Shown: positions 37,933-49,241 of the stretch, in pieces
How positions within the stretch are numbered: the stretch's first letter is position 1
How the letters are laid out: every line of letters starts with the position of its first letter
NCBI RefSeq assembly: GCF_001456955.1
Contig: NZ_KQ758468.1
Coordinates: forward strand, 372,001 to 436,000
Direction: 5' to 3'
Length of the DNA stretch: 64,000 nucleotides
Source: Microbacterium enclense
GTDB lineage: Bacteria; Actinomycetota; Actinomycetes; Actinomycetales; Microbacteriaceae
The notes under the pieces: model-generated
Told to the model about the DNA's origin: nothing
Database searches by the model: none
What the model saw: only the letters and a program-made list of their open reading frames with translations
Program-made: the position numbers and the translations under genes

Positions 37933-39007
37933 TTCCCCCGAAGAGACCGTCTCCGACCGCATCGAGGTCGACGGCGTGGCCATGGTGCAACTGCTCGGCC
38001 CGCAGGACCGCCTGCTCCGCGTCGTCGAGAAGGAGCATCCCGATGTCGACGTGCACGTACGGGGCAACGAGATCACCCTGTCGGGAGCGCCCGACGCCGT
38101 TCGAGCGGCCCGTGGCCTCGTCGACGAACTGCTGTCGATGACCCGTTCCGGTCAGGGTCTCGACCCGTCCGACGTGTCGAGCTCCAATCGCATGCTGCGC
38201 TCCGACGGCGGCCCCCGCCCGTCCGAAGTCATGGGCGAGGCGATCCTGTCGTCGCGCGGTAAGGTCATCCGCCCCAAGACCGCGGGTCAGAAAGAGTACG
38301 TCGACGCGATCGATGAGAACACCATCGTGTTCGGCATCGGTCCCGCCGGTACCGGCAAGACCTACCTCGCCATGGCGAAGGCCGTGCAGGCGCTGCAGCG
38401 CAAAGAGGTCAACCGCATCATCCTCACGCGCCCCGCGGTCGAGGCGGGCGAGCGGCTCGGGTTCCTCCCCGGCACCCTCACCGACAAGATCGACCCGTAT
38501 CTGCGGCCGCTCTACGACGCGCTCAACGAGATGATGGACCCCGACATCGTCCCCAAGCTCATGGCCACGGGCACGATCGAGGTCGCGCCGCTGGCGTACA
38601 TGCGCGGACGCACGCTCAACGACTCCTTCGTCGTGCTCGACGAAGCGCAGAACACGACGCCCGAGCAGATGAAGATGTTCCTCACCCGCCTCGGGTTCGG
38701 CACGCGCATGGTCGTGACCGGCGACATCACCCAGGTCGACCTGCCCCAGGGCGCCTCGGGCCTGCGGCTCGTCACCCGGGTGCTGAGCGACATCGACGAC
38801 ATCCACTTCTCGCGCCTGACCAGCGACGACGTCGTACGCCACTCGCTCGTCGGCCGCATCGTCGACGCCTACAGCGAGTACGACGAGAAGCGCCTCGCCG
38901 CTCGTCGCGAGCGCGACGAAGCCTCCGAATTCGCCACCCGTGCGGAGCGACGCGGCCAGAGCGCCGCCGGTCCCCGCGATCACCTCCCGAGACGAAGCCG
39001 CTCATGA
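37925..39007 (+). CDS. phoH: PhoH family ATPase (YbeZ)
   Basis: A 360-aa PhoH-like ATPase with an N-terminal KH-type region (VDVHVRGNEITLSGAPDAVR), Walker A GPAGTGKTYLA, Walker B SFVVLDEAQNTTPEQMKMF and the helicase-like motif MVVTGDITQVDLPQ. YbeZ works with the endonuclease YbeY in rRNA processing, and ybeY overlaps it here (ATGA). The GTG start falls within the end of the HIT gene. Biochemical role in actinobacteria is not settled. Confidence 0.94.
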   Translation: MADSPEETVSDRIEVDGVAMVQLLGPQDRLLRVVEKEHPDVDVHVRGNEITLSGAPDAVRAARGLVDELLSMTRSGQGLDPSDVSSSNRMLRSDGGPRPSEVMGEAILSSRGKVIRPKTAGQKEYVDAIDENTIVFGIGPAGTGKTYLAMAKAVQALQRKEVNRIILTRPAVEAGERLGFLPGTLTDKIDPYLRPLYDALNEMMDPDIVPKLMATGTIEVAPLAYMRGRTLNDSFVVLDEAQNTTPEQMKMFLTRLGFGTRMVVTGDITQVDLPQGASGLRLVTRVLSDIDDIHFSRLTSDDVVRHSLVGRIVDAYSEYDEKRLAARRERDEASEFATRAERRGQSAAGPRDHLPRRSRS

Positions 39008-39471
39008 CGATCGAGATCAACAACGAATCCGACCACCAGATCGACGAGCAGGTGCTACTGCGTCTGATGGAGTACAACCTGGCCGAGCTGCACGTCAGCG
39101 CCGACGCCGACGTCGCCATCGTGCTCGTCGACGAGGGCGCCATGGAGTCGCTCCACGTGCAGTGGATGGACGAGCCCGGTCCCACCGATGTGCTCAGCTT
39201 CCCCATGGACGAGCTGCGTCCCGGCTCCGAAGACGCGCCGACGCCCGCGGGCCTGCTCGGAGACATCGTGCTCTGCCCCGCCGTGGCCGAGACCCAGGCC
39301 GTCGCCGCGAAGCACTCCACGCAAGACGAGCTCATCCTCCTCACGACCCACGGTCTGCTGCACCTGCTCGGTTTCGACCACGCCGAGCCCGACGAGGAGC
39401 GCGAGATGTTCGGGCTGCAGCGCGAACTGATCGCCGGCTTCCAGGCCGTCGAGCGCCAGCGTCGCGCATGA
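39004..39471 (+). CDS. ybeY: rRNA maturation endoribonuclease YbeY
   Basis: YbeY is a metal-dependent single-strand RNase for 16S rRNA 3'-end maturation and 70S quality control, 155 aa. The zinc site is HGLLHLLGFDH, and VLSFPMDELRPG is the other conserved block. ATGA overlap with phoH upstream and with the CBS gene downstream shows tight coupling. Confidence 0.96.
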   Translation: MTIEINNESDHQIDEQVLLRLMEYNLAELHVSADADVAIVLVDEGAMESLHVQWMDEPGPTDVLSFPMDELRPGSEDAPTPAGLLGDIVLCPAVAETQAVAAKHSTQDELILLTTHGLLHLLGFDHAEPDEEREMFGLQRELIAGFQAVERQRRA

Positions 39472-40778
39472 CCGAGGCGCTGCTCCTCGTCGTCGCCTTC
39501 CTGCTCGTCGCCTTCGGCGGCCTGATGGCGGCGTTTGAGGCAGCACTCGGGGTCACCTCCCGAGCCGATCTGCTCGACCTCGGCGTCGCGGGCCGCAACG
39601 CCCGGGCGCTGCACCGCATCGCCGACGACACGAACGCGCACATCACGGCGGTGTCGTTCATCCGCGTGCTCTCCGAGACGACGGCCGCGGTCCTCGTGGC
39701 GGCGGCGTTCATGCTGATGTTCGACAACATCCTGCTCGCGGTGGTCGCCGCGGCCGTGCTGATGACCGGCATCTCGTTCGTCGCCGTCGGCGCCAGCCCC
39801 CGCTCGGTGGGCCGCCAGCACGCGCGCGGCCTGCTCACCGGCGGTGCGCCGATCGTGCGCGGCATGCGCATCCTGCTCGGCCCGCTCGCGCACGGCCTCG
39901 TCGCCGTCGGCAATCGCGTCACCCCCGGCGTCTCGCACTCGACGTCGTTCGCGTCGGAGGAGCAGCTGCTCAGCATCATCGACGAGGCCGCCGAGAACGA
40001 GCTCATCGAAGAAGACGACCGCGAGCTGATCCACTCCGTCTTCGACTTCACCGACCGGTACGTGCGCGAGGTCATGGTGCCGCGCACCGACATGGTGAGC
40101 GTGGATGCCGCGGCCACCTCCCGCGAGGCCCTGTCGCTGTTCCTCGAGAAGGGCGTCTCGCGCGTTCCGCTGGCCGACGACGAGGCCGACGACATCGTCG
40201 GCATGCTGTACCTGAAAGACCTCGTCCAATACGGCTTCCGCGACGAGGCGGGCTGGCGCGATGCCCCCATCCGCCGCATCGCCCGTCCGGCGGTCTTCGT
40301 GCCCGAGTCGATGAAGGCCGAGACCCTGCTGCAGCAGATGAAGAAGGATGCCGTGCACGTATGCCTCGTCGTCGACGAGTACGGCGGCGTGGCGGGCCTG
40401 GTCACGATGGAGGACCTCATCGAAGAACTCGTGGGCGAGATCGCCGACGAGTACGACGCGCCCTCGACCGAGGTTGTCGAGCTGGGCGACGGGCGCTACC
40501 GGGTCAATGCCCGGCTGAGCCTCGACGAGGTGGGCGACCTGTTCGGCCTCGAACTCGACGACGAAGACGTCGACTCGGTCGGCGGGCTGCTCGGCAAGGC
40601 GCTCGGCCGCATCCCCCAGCCCGGGGCCACGGCCGAGCACTCCGGTCTCGTGCTCACCGGCGGCGCCTCGCGCGGTCGCAACCGCGGCATCGCGACGGTC
40701 ATCGTGGAACGCGCCGAGATCCCCGCAGACGAAGACGCCGAGGCCGCTGCCCCGGCGCGTGAGAGGAACGACAGATGA
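39468..40778 (+). CDS. CNNM/CorC family transporter-associated protein
   Basis: A 436-aa membrane protein of the hemolysin-C/CorC type. Three or four membrane helices of a CNNM domain occupy about residues 1-130. Two CBS domains follow (VREVMVPRTDMVSVDAAATS and RPAVFVPESMKAETLLQQM), then the C-terminal CorC_HlyC domain with YRVNARLSLDEVGDLFGLEL. Such proteins are implicated in Mg2+/Co2+ efflux and bind adenine nucleotides through CBS. It lies between ybeY and era with stop-start overlaps at both ends, a conserved neighbourhood. Confidence 0.92.
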   Translation: MTEALLLVVAFLLVAFGGLMAAFEAALGVTSRADLLDLGVAGRNARALHRIADDTNAHITAVSFIRVLSETTAAVLVAAAFMLMFDNILLAVVAAAVLMTGISFVAVGASPRSVGRQHARGLLTGGAPIVRGMRILLGPLAHGLVAVGNRVTPGVSHSTSFASEEQLLSIIDEAAENELIEEDDRELIHSVFDFTDRYVREVMVPRTDMVSVDAAATSREALSLFLEKGVSRVPLADDEADDIVGMLYLKDLVQYGFRDEAGWRDAPIRRIARPAVFVPESMKAETLLQQMKKDAVHVCLVVDEYGGVAGLVTMEDLIEELVGEIADEYDAPSTEVVELGDGRYRVNARLSLDEVGDLFGLELDDEDVDSVGGLLGKALGRIPQPGATAEHSGLVLTGGASRGRNRGIATVIVERAEIPADEDAEAAAPARERNDR

Positions 40779-41668
40779 GCGACACCCGATCCGGCTTCGT
40801 GACCTTCGTGGGCCGACCGAACGTCGGCAAGTCGACGCTGACCAACGCCCTCGTCGGCGAGAAGGTCGCCATCACGAGCGAGAAGCCGCAGACGACCCGC
40901 CGGGCCATCCGCGGGATCGTCAACCGGCCCGGCGGACAGCTCGTCGTCGTCGACACCCCCGGCATCCATCGCCCGCGTACCCTGCTCGGTCAGCGCCTCA
41001 ACGACCTCGTCGAGCAGGTGCTGGGCGATGTCGACGTGATCGCGTTCTGCGCCCCGGCGACCGAGAAGGTCGGTCCCGGCGACCGCCGCATCGCCGAGTC
41101 GCTCTCGGGCTATCCGCGCGCCAAGAAGGTCGCTTTGGTCACCAAGACCGACGCCGCCACGCGCGACCAGGTCACCGAGCGCCTCGTCGAGGTCGACGCG
41201 CTGCGCGAGGACTGGGCGGCGGTCATCCCGCTCTCGGCCGTCACCAACGATCAGCTCGACGTGCTGAGCGACGAACTGCTCGCGCTCATGCCGGTGGGTC
41301 CCGCGCTGTACGAAGACGACGTCGTGACCGACGAGACGGTCGAGGATCGCATCGCCGAGATCATCCGCGAGGCCGCGCTGCACGGCGTGCGCGACGAGCT
41401 GCCGCACTCCATCGCCGTGACCGTCGACGACGTCGCACCCCGCGAAGACAGCGACCTGACCGATGTGTGGGCGAACATCGTCGTCGAACGCGACAGCCAG
41501 AAGGCCATCATCATCGGCAAGAAGGGCTCCCGCCTGGCCGACGTGGGCGCGCGGGCGCGCGCCGGTATCGAGCCGCTCGTGGGCGGTCGGGTGTACCTCT
41601 CGCTGCACGTGCGCGTGGCGAAGGAATGGCAGCGCGACCCGAAGCAGCTGGGGCGTCTCGGCTTCTGA
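40775..41668 (+). CDS. era: GTPase Era
   Basis: Era binds the 3' end of 16S rRNA and guides 30S assembly, 297 aa. The G domain shows GRPNVGKSTLTNALVG, the switch region KPQTTRRAIRGIV, DTPGIHRP and TKTD. The C-terminal KH domain contains IIIGKKGSRLADVGARARAG. Its ATG overlaps the CBS gene stop. It closes the operon that begins with the HIT gene and joins YbeY, PhoH and Era in ribosome maturation. Confidence 0.97.
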   Translation: MSDTRSGFVTFVGRPNVGKSTLTNALVGEKVAITSEKPQTTRRAIRGIVNRPGGQLVVVDTPGIHRPRTLLGQRLNDLVEQVLGDVDVIAFCAPATEKVGPGDRRIAESLSGYPRAKKVALVTKTDAATRDQVTERLVEVDALREDWAAVIPLSAVTNDQLDVLSDELLALMPVGPALYEDDVVTDETVEDRIAEIIREAALHGVRDELPHSIAVTVDDVAPREDSDLTDVWANIVVERDSQKAIIIGKKGSRLADVGARARAGIEPLVGGRVYLSLHVRVAKEWQRDPKQLGRLGF

Positions 41669-41738
41669 CCAGCCCCACCCGACTCTCCCGACGCGGGGCT
41701 ACGCTCGGCGCCGACGACCCGAAACGAAAGGCGTGACC

Positions 41739-42680
41739 ATGGCGATGAGGTGGACGGCCCCCGCTCCGGGCCCGATCGAGGACTGGCGCTTCGACGAGGT
41801 CGAGGTCGCGCCTCCCGGCCCGGGCGAGGTGACCGTGCGCATCCGCGCGGCGGGCGTCAACCCCGCCGACGCCAAACACGTCGCTCGCCCCGGCGCGAAC
41901 TTCCCCGTGCCGATCGGCTACGAGCTGTCGGGCGAGATCACCGCCGTCGGCCCCGATGCGGTCGGCGGCTCGGGCGACCTCCGGGTCGGAGCCGAGGTCG
42001 TGGCGTTCCGCGTGCAGGGCGCTTATGCGACCGAGCTGACGGTGGCCGCCCGCGACGTCTTCGCCAAGCCTGCGAACCTCACGCACCCCGAGGCGGCGAA
42101 TCTGCTGCTCGCCGGCACGACCGCTGCCGAGATGATCCAGGTGACGCGTGTCGAGAGGGGCGAGACCGTCCTGCTGCACGCCGCCTCCGGCGCCGTCGGG
42201 GTGAGCCTGCTCCAGCAGGCGCGCGAGCTCGGTGTGCGCGTGATCGGCACGGTGGGCCCGGATGCCGAGGCCTCGGCCGAGCGCGTGCGTCGCTATGGAG
42301 GCATCCCGGTGGCCTACGGCGACGGGCTCCGTGCGCGCGTCGAAGAGGCGGCCAAGGGCGCGCCCATCGCGGCGGCGTGGGACGCGGCGGGCACCGACGA
42401 GGCCATCGACGTCTCGCTCGCGCTCGTCGGAGAGCGCGACCGCATCGTGACCATCGTCAGCCCCGACCGGGCGAAGGCCGACGGCTTCCTGTGGATCGCC
42501 GGCGCCCGTCCCGAGAGTGCACGGTTCCGCGACATCGCCCGCGCGCGGGTGCTCGAGCTCGCGGCGTCCGGTGCTCTCGAGGTGCCGGTCGCGCGCACTT
42601 ATCCGCTCGCCGACGCGGTCGCGGCCGTGCGGTTCGTGATGGACGGGCACCCCGGCGGCAAAGTGGCGCTGCTGCCGTGA
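41739..42680 (+). CDS. Zinc-independent MDR oxidoreductase, quinone-reductase-like
   Basis: A 313-aa medium-chain dehydrogenase/reductase of the NADPH:quinone oxidoreductase branch. GroES-like residues 1-115 include RIRAAGVNPADAKHVARPGA and IGYELSGEI. The nucleotide-binding fold has LLHAASGAVGVSLLQQAREL, a variant of the AxxGxxG loop. The catalytic and structural zinc cysteines of alcohol dehydrogenases are absent. The ATG at 41,739 is preceded by GAAAGG; an in-frame GTG two codons upstream is possible. It overlaps the acetyltransferase gene. Substrate unknown. Confidence 0.9.
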   Translation: MAMRWTAPAPGPIEDWRFDEVEVAPPGPGEVTVRIRAAGVNPADAKHVARPGANFPVPIGYELSGEITAVGPDAVGGSGDLRVGAEVVAFRVQGAYATELTVAARDVFAKPANLTHPEAANLLLAGTTAAEMIQVTRVERGETVLLHAASGAVGVSLLQQARELGVRVIGTVGPDAEASAERVRRYGGIPVAYGDGLRARVEEAAKGAPIAAAWDAAGTDEAIDVSLALVGERDRIVTIVSPDRAKADGFLWIAGARPESARFRDIARARVLELAASGALEVPVARTYPLADAVAAVRFVMDGHPGGKVALLP

Positions 42681-43264
42681 GCGAGTCGCCGTTCGTCCTT
42701 CCACCGGCGCCCCGGGCTCTTGAGGTGACGCGCGATCGGCTGCGTTTGCGCCCGTTCGAGGAGCGCGATCTCGACGCCATGGCCGCCTACCGCGGCGACG
42801 CCGAGGTGTGCCGCTATCTGCCGTTCGAGCCGCAGACGCCGGACGACATCCGCGGCCGCATCGGCCAGCTCTTCGGGCGCACGTCGCTCGAGGGGGAGCG
42901 CGCGGGGCTCATCCTCGTGATCGAGCGGGTGAGCGACGGGCGGGTGGTCGGCGACCTCGTTCTCTTCCATCTCGACCCCCAGGCCGGCTCCGCTGAGATC
43001 GGGTGGGTCGTCAGCCCCGCGGTCGCCGGCCAGGGCCTGGCCACCGAGGCGGTACGGGCACTCATCGACACGGCCTTCGGCGTCTACGGCCTCCGCCGAT
43101 TGACGGCGCGGATCGACGCCGAGAACGCCCGCTCCCTCGCCCTCGCCGAGCGGGTCGGCATGCGCCGCGAGGCCCACCACGTCGAGAACGCGTGGTTCAA
43201 GGGACGCTGGAGCGACGAGCTGGTCTACGCGCTCCTGTCACGGGAGTGGACGCCGCGGGCGTGA
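42677..43264 (+). CDS. GNAT family N-acetyltransferase
   Basis: A 195-aa acetyltransferase of the RimJ/RimL type. The start is the GTG overlapping the oxidoreductase stop (GTGA). Visible are RLRLRPFEERDLDAMAAYRG, IGWVVSPAVAGQGLATEAVR (the acetyl-CoA loop) and RRLTARIDAENARSLALAER with VGMRREAHHVENAWFKGRW. The target is unknown; RimJ/RimL-like enzymes modify ribosomal proteins or small amines. Confidence 0.92.
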   Translation: MSESPFVLPPAPRALEVTRDRLRLRPFEERDLDAMAAYRGDAEVCRYLPFEPQTPDDIRGRIGQLFGRTSLEGERAGLILVIERVSDGRVVGDLVLFHLDPQAGSAEIGWVVSPAVAGQGLATEAVRALIDTAFGVYGLRRLTARIDAENARSLALAERVGMRREAHHVENAWFKGRWSDELVYALLSREWTPRA

Positions 43265-45175
<1,911 letters not shown>

Positions 45176-45185
45176 GGACATCGCC

Positions 45186-45974
45186 GTGGCTTACGCCCAC
45201 GGACACCACGAAAGCGTGCTGCGTTCCCACGCCGCGCGCACCGTCGCCGATTCGGCGGCGTACCTGGTGTCTTCGCTGTCGGCCGGCGCCCGCATCCTCG
45301 ATGTGGGCGCCGGCCCCGGCTCCATCACCGTCGACCTCGCCGATCGGGTCTTCCCGGGGGAGGTCGTCGGGGTGGATGCCGCCCCCGACGTCGTGGAGGT
45401 CGCCCGCGCCGTGGTCGGCGACCGCACCAACGTGACGTTCCGCGTCGACGACGCCTACGCCCTCGACGCGCCGGACGCCTCGTTCGACATCGTGCACGCC
45501 CACCAGACGCTGCAGCACCTGGCTCGTCCGGTCGATGCGTTGCGCGAGTTCGGACGGGTCGCCGGGCCCGAGGGGCTCGTCGCGGTGCGCGACGTGGACT
45601 ACGGCGGGGTGATCTGGCATCCGAGGATCCCGGCGCTCGACGAGTGGATCGTCTTGTACGACGCGGTGCACCGGGGAATCTCGGGCGAGCCGAATGCGGG
45701 TCGCCTGCTGAAGGCCTGGACGCGCGAGGCGGGATTCTCGCGCATCGAGGCGAGCGCGAGCGTGTGGCTCTTCGACACCGCTGAGAAGCGGGCGTGGTGG
45801 GGCGGCATGTGGGCCGACCGAGTGTTGGCGTCGGCGTTCGCCGGACACGCGAAGCGGCTCGGTCTCGCCGACGATGCGCTGCTGCAGCGCATCTCCGACG
45901 CATGGCGCGAGTGGGCCGCAGACCCCGACGGCTGGATCCTGTTGCCCCACGGCGAGGTGCTCGCCCGTAGATAA
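45186..45974 (+). CDS. Class I SAM-dependent methyltransferase
   Basis: A 262-aa methyltransferase. Motif I is ARILDVGAGPGSITVDLADR; VVGVDAAPDV gives the acidic ribose-binding residue and FDIVHAHQTLQHLARPVDAL the motif IV/V region, similar to UbiE-like and small-molecule methyltransferases. It starts 10 bases after leuA at a GTG. The substrate cannot be told from sequence. Confidence 0.9.
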   Translation: MAYAHGHHESVLRSHAARTVADSAAYLVSSLSAGARILDVGAGPGSITVDLADRVFPGEVVGVDAAPDVVEVARAVVGDRTNVTFRVDDAYALDAPDASFDIVHAHQTLQHLARPVDALREFGRVAGPEGLVAVRDVDYGGVIWHPRIPALDEWIVLYDAVHRGISGEPNAGRLLKAWTREAGFSRIEASASVWLFDTAEKRAWWGGMWADRVLASAFAGHAKRLGLADDALLQRISDAWREWAADPDGWILLPHGEVLARR

Positions 45975-46008
45975 GGGCGCGCGAGGGCGTCGATGCGAGG
46001 ATGAAGCC

Positions 46009-46791
46009 GTGATCCGCGTCGACGCCCTCTTCCGTTACCCCGTGAAGGGCTTCACGCCCGAGAGGCGTGAGAGTCTCGTCATCCAGTCCGACGGTCGCGT
46101 GCAGGGCGACCGCGCGCTCGTGTTCCGTTTCGCCGACGCCCTCGAACCCGAGGATGCCACCTACCCGAAGAGCCGCGGGCTCGCGCTGATGACCTTTCCG
46201 ACGCTCGCGCGTATCGACCTGACCTTCGACGACACGGCGGGGACGCTTCGCCTCCGCGTCGACGACATCGACGTCACCGCCGACCTGAGCGAGTCCGGCC
46301 GCGCACGCCTCTCCGACGCCGTCACGGCGTACCTGCGCACGACCAGCGACGCGAAGCTCCTCGACGCCGACGGCATCCTGCCCCTCGGTCTCATCGGCGA
46401 CGGCGTGACAGCGCGTTTCCAGGACCGGCCGCGCGGTTTCATCTCACTGCACGGCGCGGCCTCGGTCGACGCACTGGATGCCGCGGTGCCCGCGCCCGTC
46501 GACGATCGCCGCTTCCGCTCGAACATCGTGGTGAACGGCACCGCGCCGTGGGCCGAGCTCGACTGGCGCGGACGCGTGCGGATCGGCGAGGTGGAGTTCG
46601 AGGTGCAGAAGCCCATCGAGCGATGCGCCGCGATCACCGCCAACCCCGATACGGGCGTCCGCGATGCGCGGCTGCTGCGCGTGCTCACGACCGCGTTCGG
46701 CCAGGACGAGCCGACCCTCGGCATCCTGCTCCTCCCGGCCGACGGCGGCGGCACGATCCGCGTCGGCGACGAGGTCGCTCCGCTCGGCTGA
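46009..46791 (+). CDS. MOSC domain protein
   Basis: A 260-aa protein with an N-terminal MOSC_N beta barrel (VDALFRYPVKGFTPERRESL) and a MOSC domain with SLHGAASVDALDAA, FRSNIVVNG and the conserved Cys in KPIERCAAI (C206), where molybdenum-cofactor sulfur ligation occurs in this class. Related proteins (mARC, YiiM, YcbX) reduce N-hydroxylated compounds using molybdenum cofactor. The GTG at 46,009 follows GAGGATGAAG. The electron donor is not evident nearby. Confidence 0.9.
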   Translation: MIRVDALFRYPVKGFTPERRESLVIQSDGRVQGDRALVFRFADALEPEDATYPKSRGLALMTFPTLARIDLTFDDTAGTLRLRVDDIDVTADLSESGRARLSDAVTAYLRTTSDAKLLDADGILPLGLIGDGVTARFQDRPRGFISLHGAASVDALDAAVPAPVDDRRFRSNIVVNGTAPWAELDWRGRVRIGEVEFEVQKPIERCAAITANPDTGVRDARLLRVLTTAFGQDEPTLGILLLPADGGGTIRVGDEVAPLG

Positions 46792-46802
46792 GCCCGCATA
46801 GC

Positions 46803-46872
46803 CCCGCGCGAGTCGCCGATGTTTGTCGCTTCCACAGGCGCTCAAGCGACGAATATTGGCGACTCACGCGGG
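46803..46872. repeat. Nested inverted-repeat element, GTCGC family
   Basis: CCCGCGCGAGTCGCC (46,803-46,817) pairs with GGCGACTCACGCGGG (46,858-46,872) with one mismatch. Inside, TTTGTCGCTT (46,822-46,831) pairs with AAGCGACGAA (46,844-46,853) with one mismatch. The inner stem repeats GTCGC of the outer. It fills the gap between the convergent MOSC and TRIC genes. Confidence 0.75.
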
Positions 46873-46882
46873 AAGAGCCGGG

Positions 46883-47590
46883 TCACTCCGGCGCGTCGGG
46901 GCGGATGATCGGGATGCCGGTGGTCTCGACGGCGACCTTGCGACGGTAGAGCTTGCGCTGCTCGGGGAGCGACAGGTCGAACAGCACCGCCAGCACGCGC
47001 ACGATGGTGGTCACGGCGAGCCCGACCACCGCCGCGATCGGAAGCGGCACGCCGAACGACGCCGTCAGAGCGAGCACGGCGCACCCGCCGCCGGCCGCCA
47101 CCGCGTAGAGCGAACCGACGTGCATGATCGCGACCGGCAGCCCCATCAGCACGTCGCGCAGCACGCTGCCGCCCACTGCGGCGAGCACGCCCACGAAGAC
47201 GGCGGGTACCGCGGGCATGCCCAGGGCCAGGGCCTTCGACGTGCCGAACGCGCCGAAGAGGCCGATGACGACGGCATCCAGCATCACGATCGCGCGGTTG
47301 AGGCGCTGGAAGATGCCCGACAGCAGCATGCCGACGAGGGATGCCAGGGTCGCGGTGATGAGGTACCAGTTGCTCTGCAGCGTCGCCGGGGTCAGCCCCA
47401 GCAACAGGTCGCGGATGAGGCCGCCGCCCATTCCCAGCAGGATGCCGATGATCGCCACCCCGAGCAGGTCGAGGCGCCGCTGACCCTGGAAGCCGGAGGC
47501 GAACAGCGCGCCCTGCACGCCGCCGAGGGCGACGGCGGTGAGATCCGCCCACAGGGGGATGACGAAGGTCGGCGTGTCCACGGCATCCAT
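46883..47590 (-). CDS. TRIC family cation channel protein (UPF0126)
   Basis: A 235-aa membrane protein of the prokaryotic TRIC channel family (UPF0126, YadS/YicG-like). Seven hydrophobic helices are visible, with the two repeat signatures GILLGMGGGLIRDLLLGLTP and AVGGSVLRDVLMGLPVAIMH, whose Gly-rich kinks form the pore. The ATG at 47,590 has ACGGAAC upstream; a GTG 12 bases earlier is also possible. The C-terminal tail is basic and cytoplasmic. It is divergent from recO. Confidence 0.92.
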   Translation of the reverse strand: MDAVDTPTFVIPLWADLTAVALGGVQGALFASGFQGQRRLDLLGVAIIGILLGMGGGLIRDLLLGLTPATLQSNWYLITATLASLVGMLLSGIFQRLNRAIVMLDAVVIGLFGAFGTSKALALGMPAVPAVFVGVLAAVGGSVLRDVLMGLPVAIMHVGSLYAVAAGGGCAVLALTASFGVPLPIAAVVGLAVTTIVRVLAVLFDLSLPEQRKLYRRKVAVETTGIPIIRPDAPE

Positions 47591-47652
47591 TGTTCCGTTC
47601 ACGCGGCGTACCGTGCGGTGCGCCGCGCAGGCCCCTCGCAGCGGGCGAGGTC

Positions 47653-47658
47653 GATAAT
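47653..47658 (+). promoter_or_regulatory. Candidate -10 for leaderless recO mRNA
   Basis: GATAAT with 5 nt to the GTG at 47,664. Spacing is one base shorter than the usual 6 or 7. Confidence 0.4.
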
Positions 47659-47663
47659 GGACT

Positions 47664-48392
47664 GTGCCCACCTACCGCGACGAAGTCGTGGTCCTGCGTA
47701 CCCACAAGCTCGGGGAGGCGGACCGCATCCTCACTCTCCTCAGCCGGCGCAACGGCAAGATCCGCGCCGTCGCGAAGGGCGTGCGGCGCACCTCGTCGAA
47801 ATTCGGCTCGCGGCTGGAGCCGTTCATGGTCGCCGACGTGCAGCTGTTCAAGGGACGCAACCTCGACATCGTTCAGCAGGCCGAGTCGCTCGGATCGTAC
47901 GGCGCCGACATCGTCGTGAACTACGACCGGTACACGACCGCCAGCGCCATGGTCGAGACCGCCGATCGGCTGAACGAGGCCGAGGCGACGCCCCAGCAGT
48001 ACCTGCTGCTCGTCGGCGGGCTGCGCTCGCTGGCCCGCGGTGATCACTCCGAGCGCAGCGTGCTCGACTCGTATCTGCTGCGCGCCATGGCTCTCTCGGG
48101 CTGGGCGCCGGGACTCACCGAGTGCGCGCGGTGCGGCACGGTCGGCGATCACCCGTACTTCCTCGCCCAACTGGGCGGCGTGGTCTGCTCGGCCTGCGCG
48201 CCGGCGGGTTCGCCGCGGGTGGCCCGCGACACGGTCGACATGCTCCGCGCCCTCATGGCGGGGGAGTGGGAGACCATCGACGACGCCCCGGGCCGCACGG
48301 TCGCGGCCGCCTCGGGCCTCGTCGCCGCGTACGCGCAGTTCCACCTGGAACGCGGCATCCGTTCCCTGACGCACCTGGAGTCGCATCGATGA
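47664..48392 (+). CDS. recO: DNA repair protein RecO
   Basis: RecO helps load RecA on SSB-coated gaps, 242 aa. The OB fold starts [20 protein letters not shown] and [20 protein letters not shown]. The central helical part carries a zinc-finger-like set, CARCGTVGD and CSAC, seen in most RecO proteins. GTG start. It overlaps uppS by ATGA; recO-uppS linkage is typical in actinobacteria. Confidence 0.96.
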   Translation: MPTYRDEVVVLRTHKLGEADRILTLLSRRNGKIRAVAKGVRRTSSKFGSRLEPFMVADVQLFKGRNLDIVQQAESLGSYGADIVVNYDRYTTASAMVETADRLNEAEATPQQYLLLVGGLRSLARGDHSERSVLDSYLLRAMALSGWAPGLTECARCGTVGDHPYFLAQLGGVVCSACAPAGSPRVARDTVDMLRALMAGEWETIDDAPGRTVAAASGLVAAYAQFHLERGIRSLTHLESHR

Positions 48393-49195
48393 CACCGAAG
48401 CCGTTCACGCACCGCGACGCCGTGCCGTACCGCCCGCTGGACTGGACGGGGGAGTACCCGCCGGCCTACCCGAAGGGGGCGGTCCCCGAGCACGTCGCGA
48501 TCGTCATGGACGGCAACGGTCGCTGGGCGAACCGCCAGGGCCTCACTCGCGTCGAGGGGCACCGCGCGGGCGAGGCCGCACTGCTCGACGTCGTCGCGGG
48601 GGCCATCCAGGCGGGCGTGAAGCATCTGTCGGTGTACGCCTTCTCGACCGAGAACTGGTCGCGCTCGCCCGACGAGGTGCGCTTCCTCATGGGCTTCAAC
48701 CGCGAGGTGCTGCACCGCCGGCGCGACCAGCTCAACGAGTGGGGCGTGCGCATCCGCTGGTCGGGTCGTAAGCCGCGCCTGTGGGGCTCGGTCATCAAAG
48801 AACTGCAACACGCCGAGCGTCTCACCGAGGGCAACTCCACCCTCACCCTGACGATGTGCGTGAACTACGGCGGGCGCGTGGAGATCGTGGATGCCATGCG
48901 CCGCATCGGCGACGACATCGCCGCCGGAAGGCTCAAGCCGTCGGCCGTGACCGAGAAGCTGATCCGCAAGAACCTCTACCAGCCCGACATGCCCGACGTC
49001 GATCTCTTCGTACGCTCGAGCGGCGAGCAGCGCACCTCGAACTTCCTGCTGTGGGAGTCGGCGTACGCCGAGATGGTGTTCCTCGACACGCTGTGGCCCG
49101 ACTTCCGCCGCACGCACCTGTGGGACGCGATCGGGCGCTACCTCTCGCGCGACCGGCGGTTCGGTGGAGCGGTGGACACCCCCACCGCGCAGTGA
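48389..49195 (+). CDS. uppS: Isoprenyl transferase (undecaprenyl or decaprenyl diphosphate synthase)
   Basis: Cis-prenyltransferase making the polyprenyl carrier lipid for peptidoglycan, 268 aa. [20 protein letters not shown] holds the catalytic Asp D41 and the diphosphate-binding loop; [18 protein letters not shown] and [20 protein letters not shown] are the other signatures. The ATG overlaps the recO stop. Chain length (C50 or C55) cannot be decided by eye. Confidence 0.96.
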   Translation: MTPKPFTHRDAVPYRPLDWTGEYPPAYPKGAVPEHVAIVMDGNGRWANRQGLTRVEGHRAGEAALLDVVAGAIQAGVKHLSVYAFSTENWSRSPDEVRFLMGFNREVLHRRRDQLNEWGVRIRWSGRKPRLWGSVIKELQHAERLTEGNSTLTLTMCVNYGGRVEIVDAMRRIGDDIAAGRLKPSAVTEKLIRKNLYQPDMPDVDLFVRSSGEQRTSNFLLWESAYAEMVFLDTLWPDFRRTHLWDAIGRYLSRDRRFGGAVDTPTAQ

Positions 49196-49241
49196 ATGCC
49201 GGAAGCGGAATAGATCGATCACGCGAAAGGTTGCACGCGAT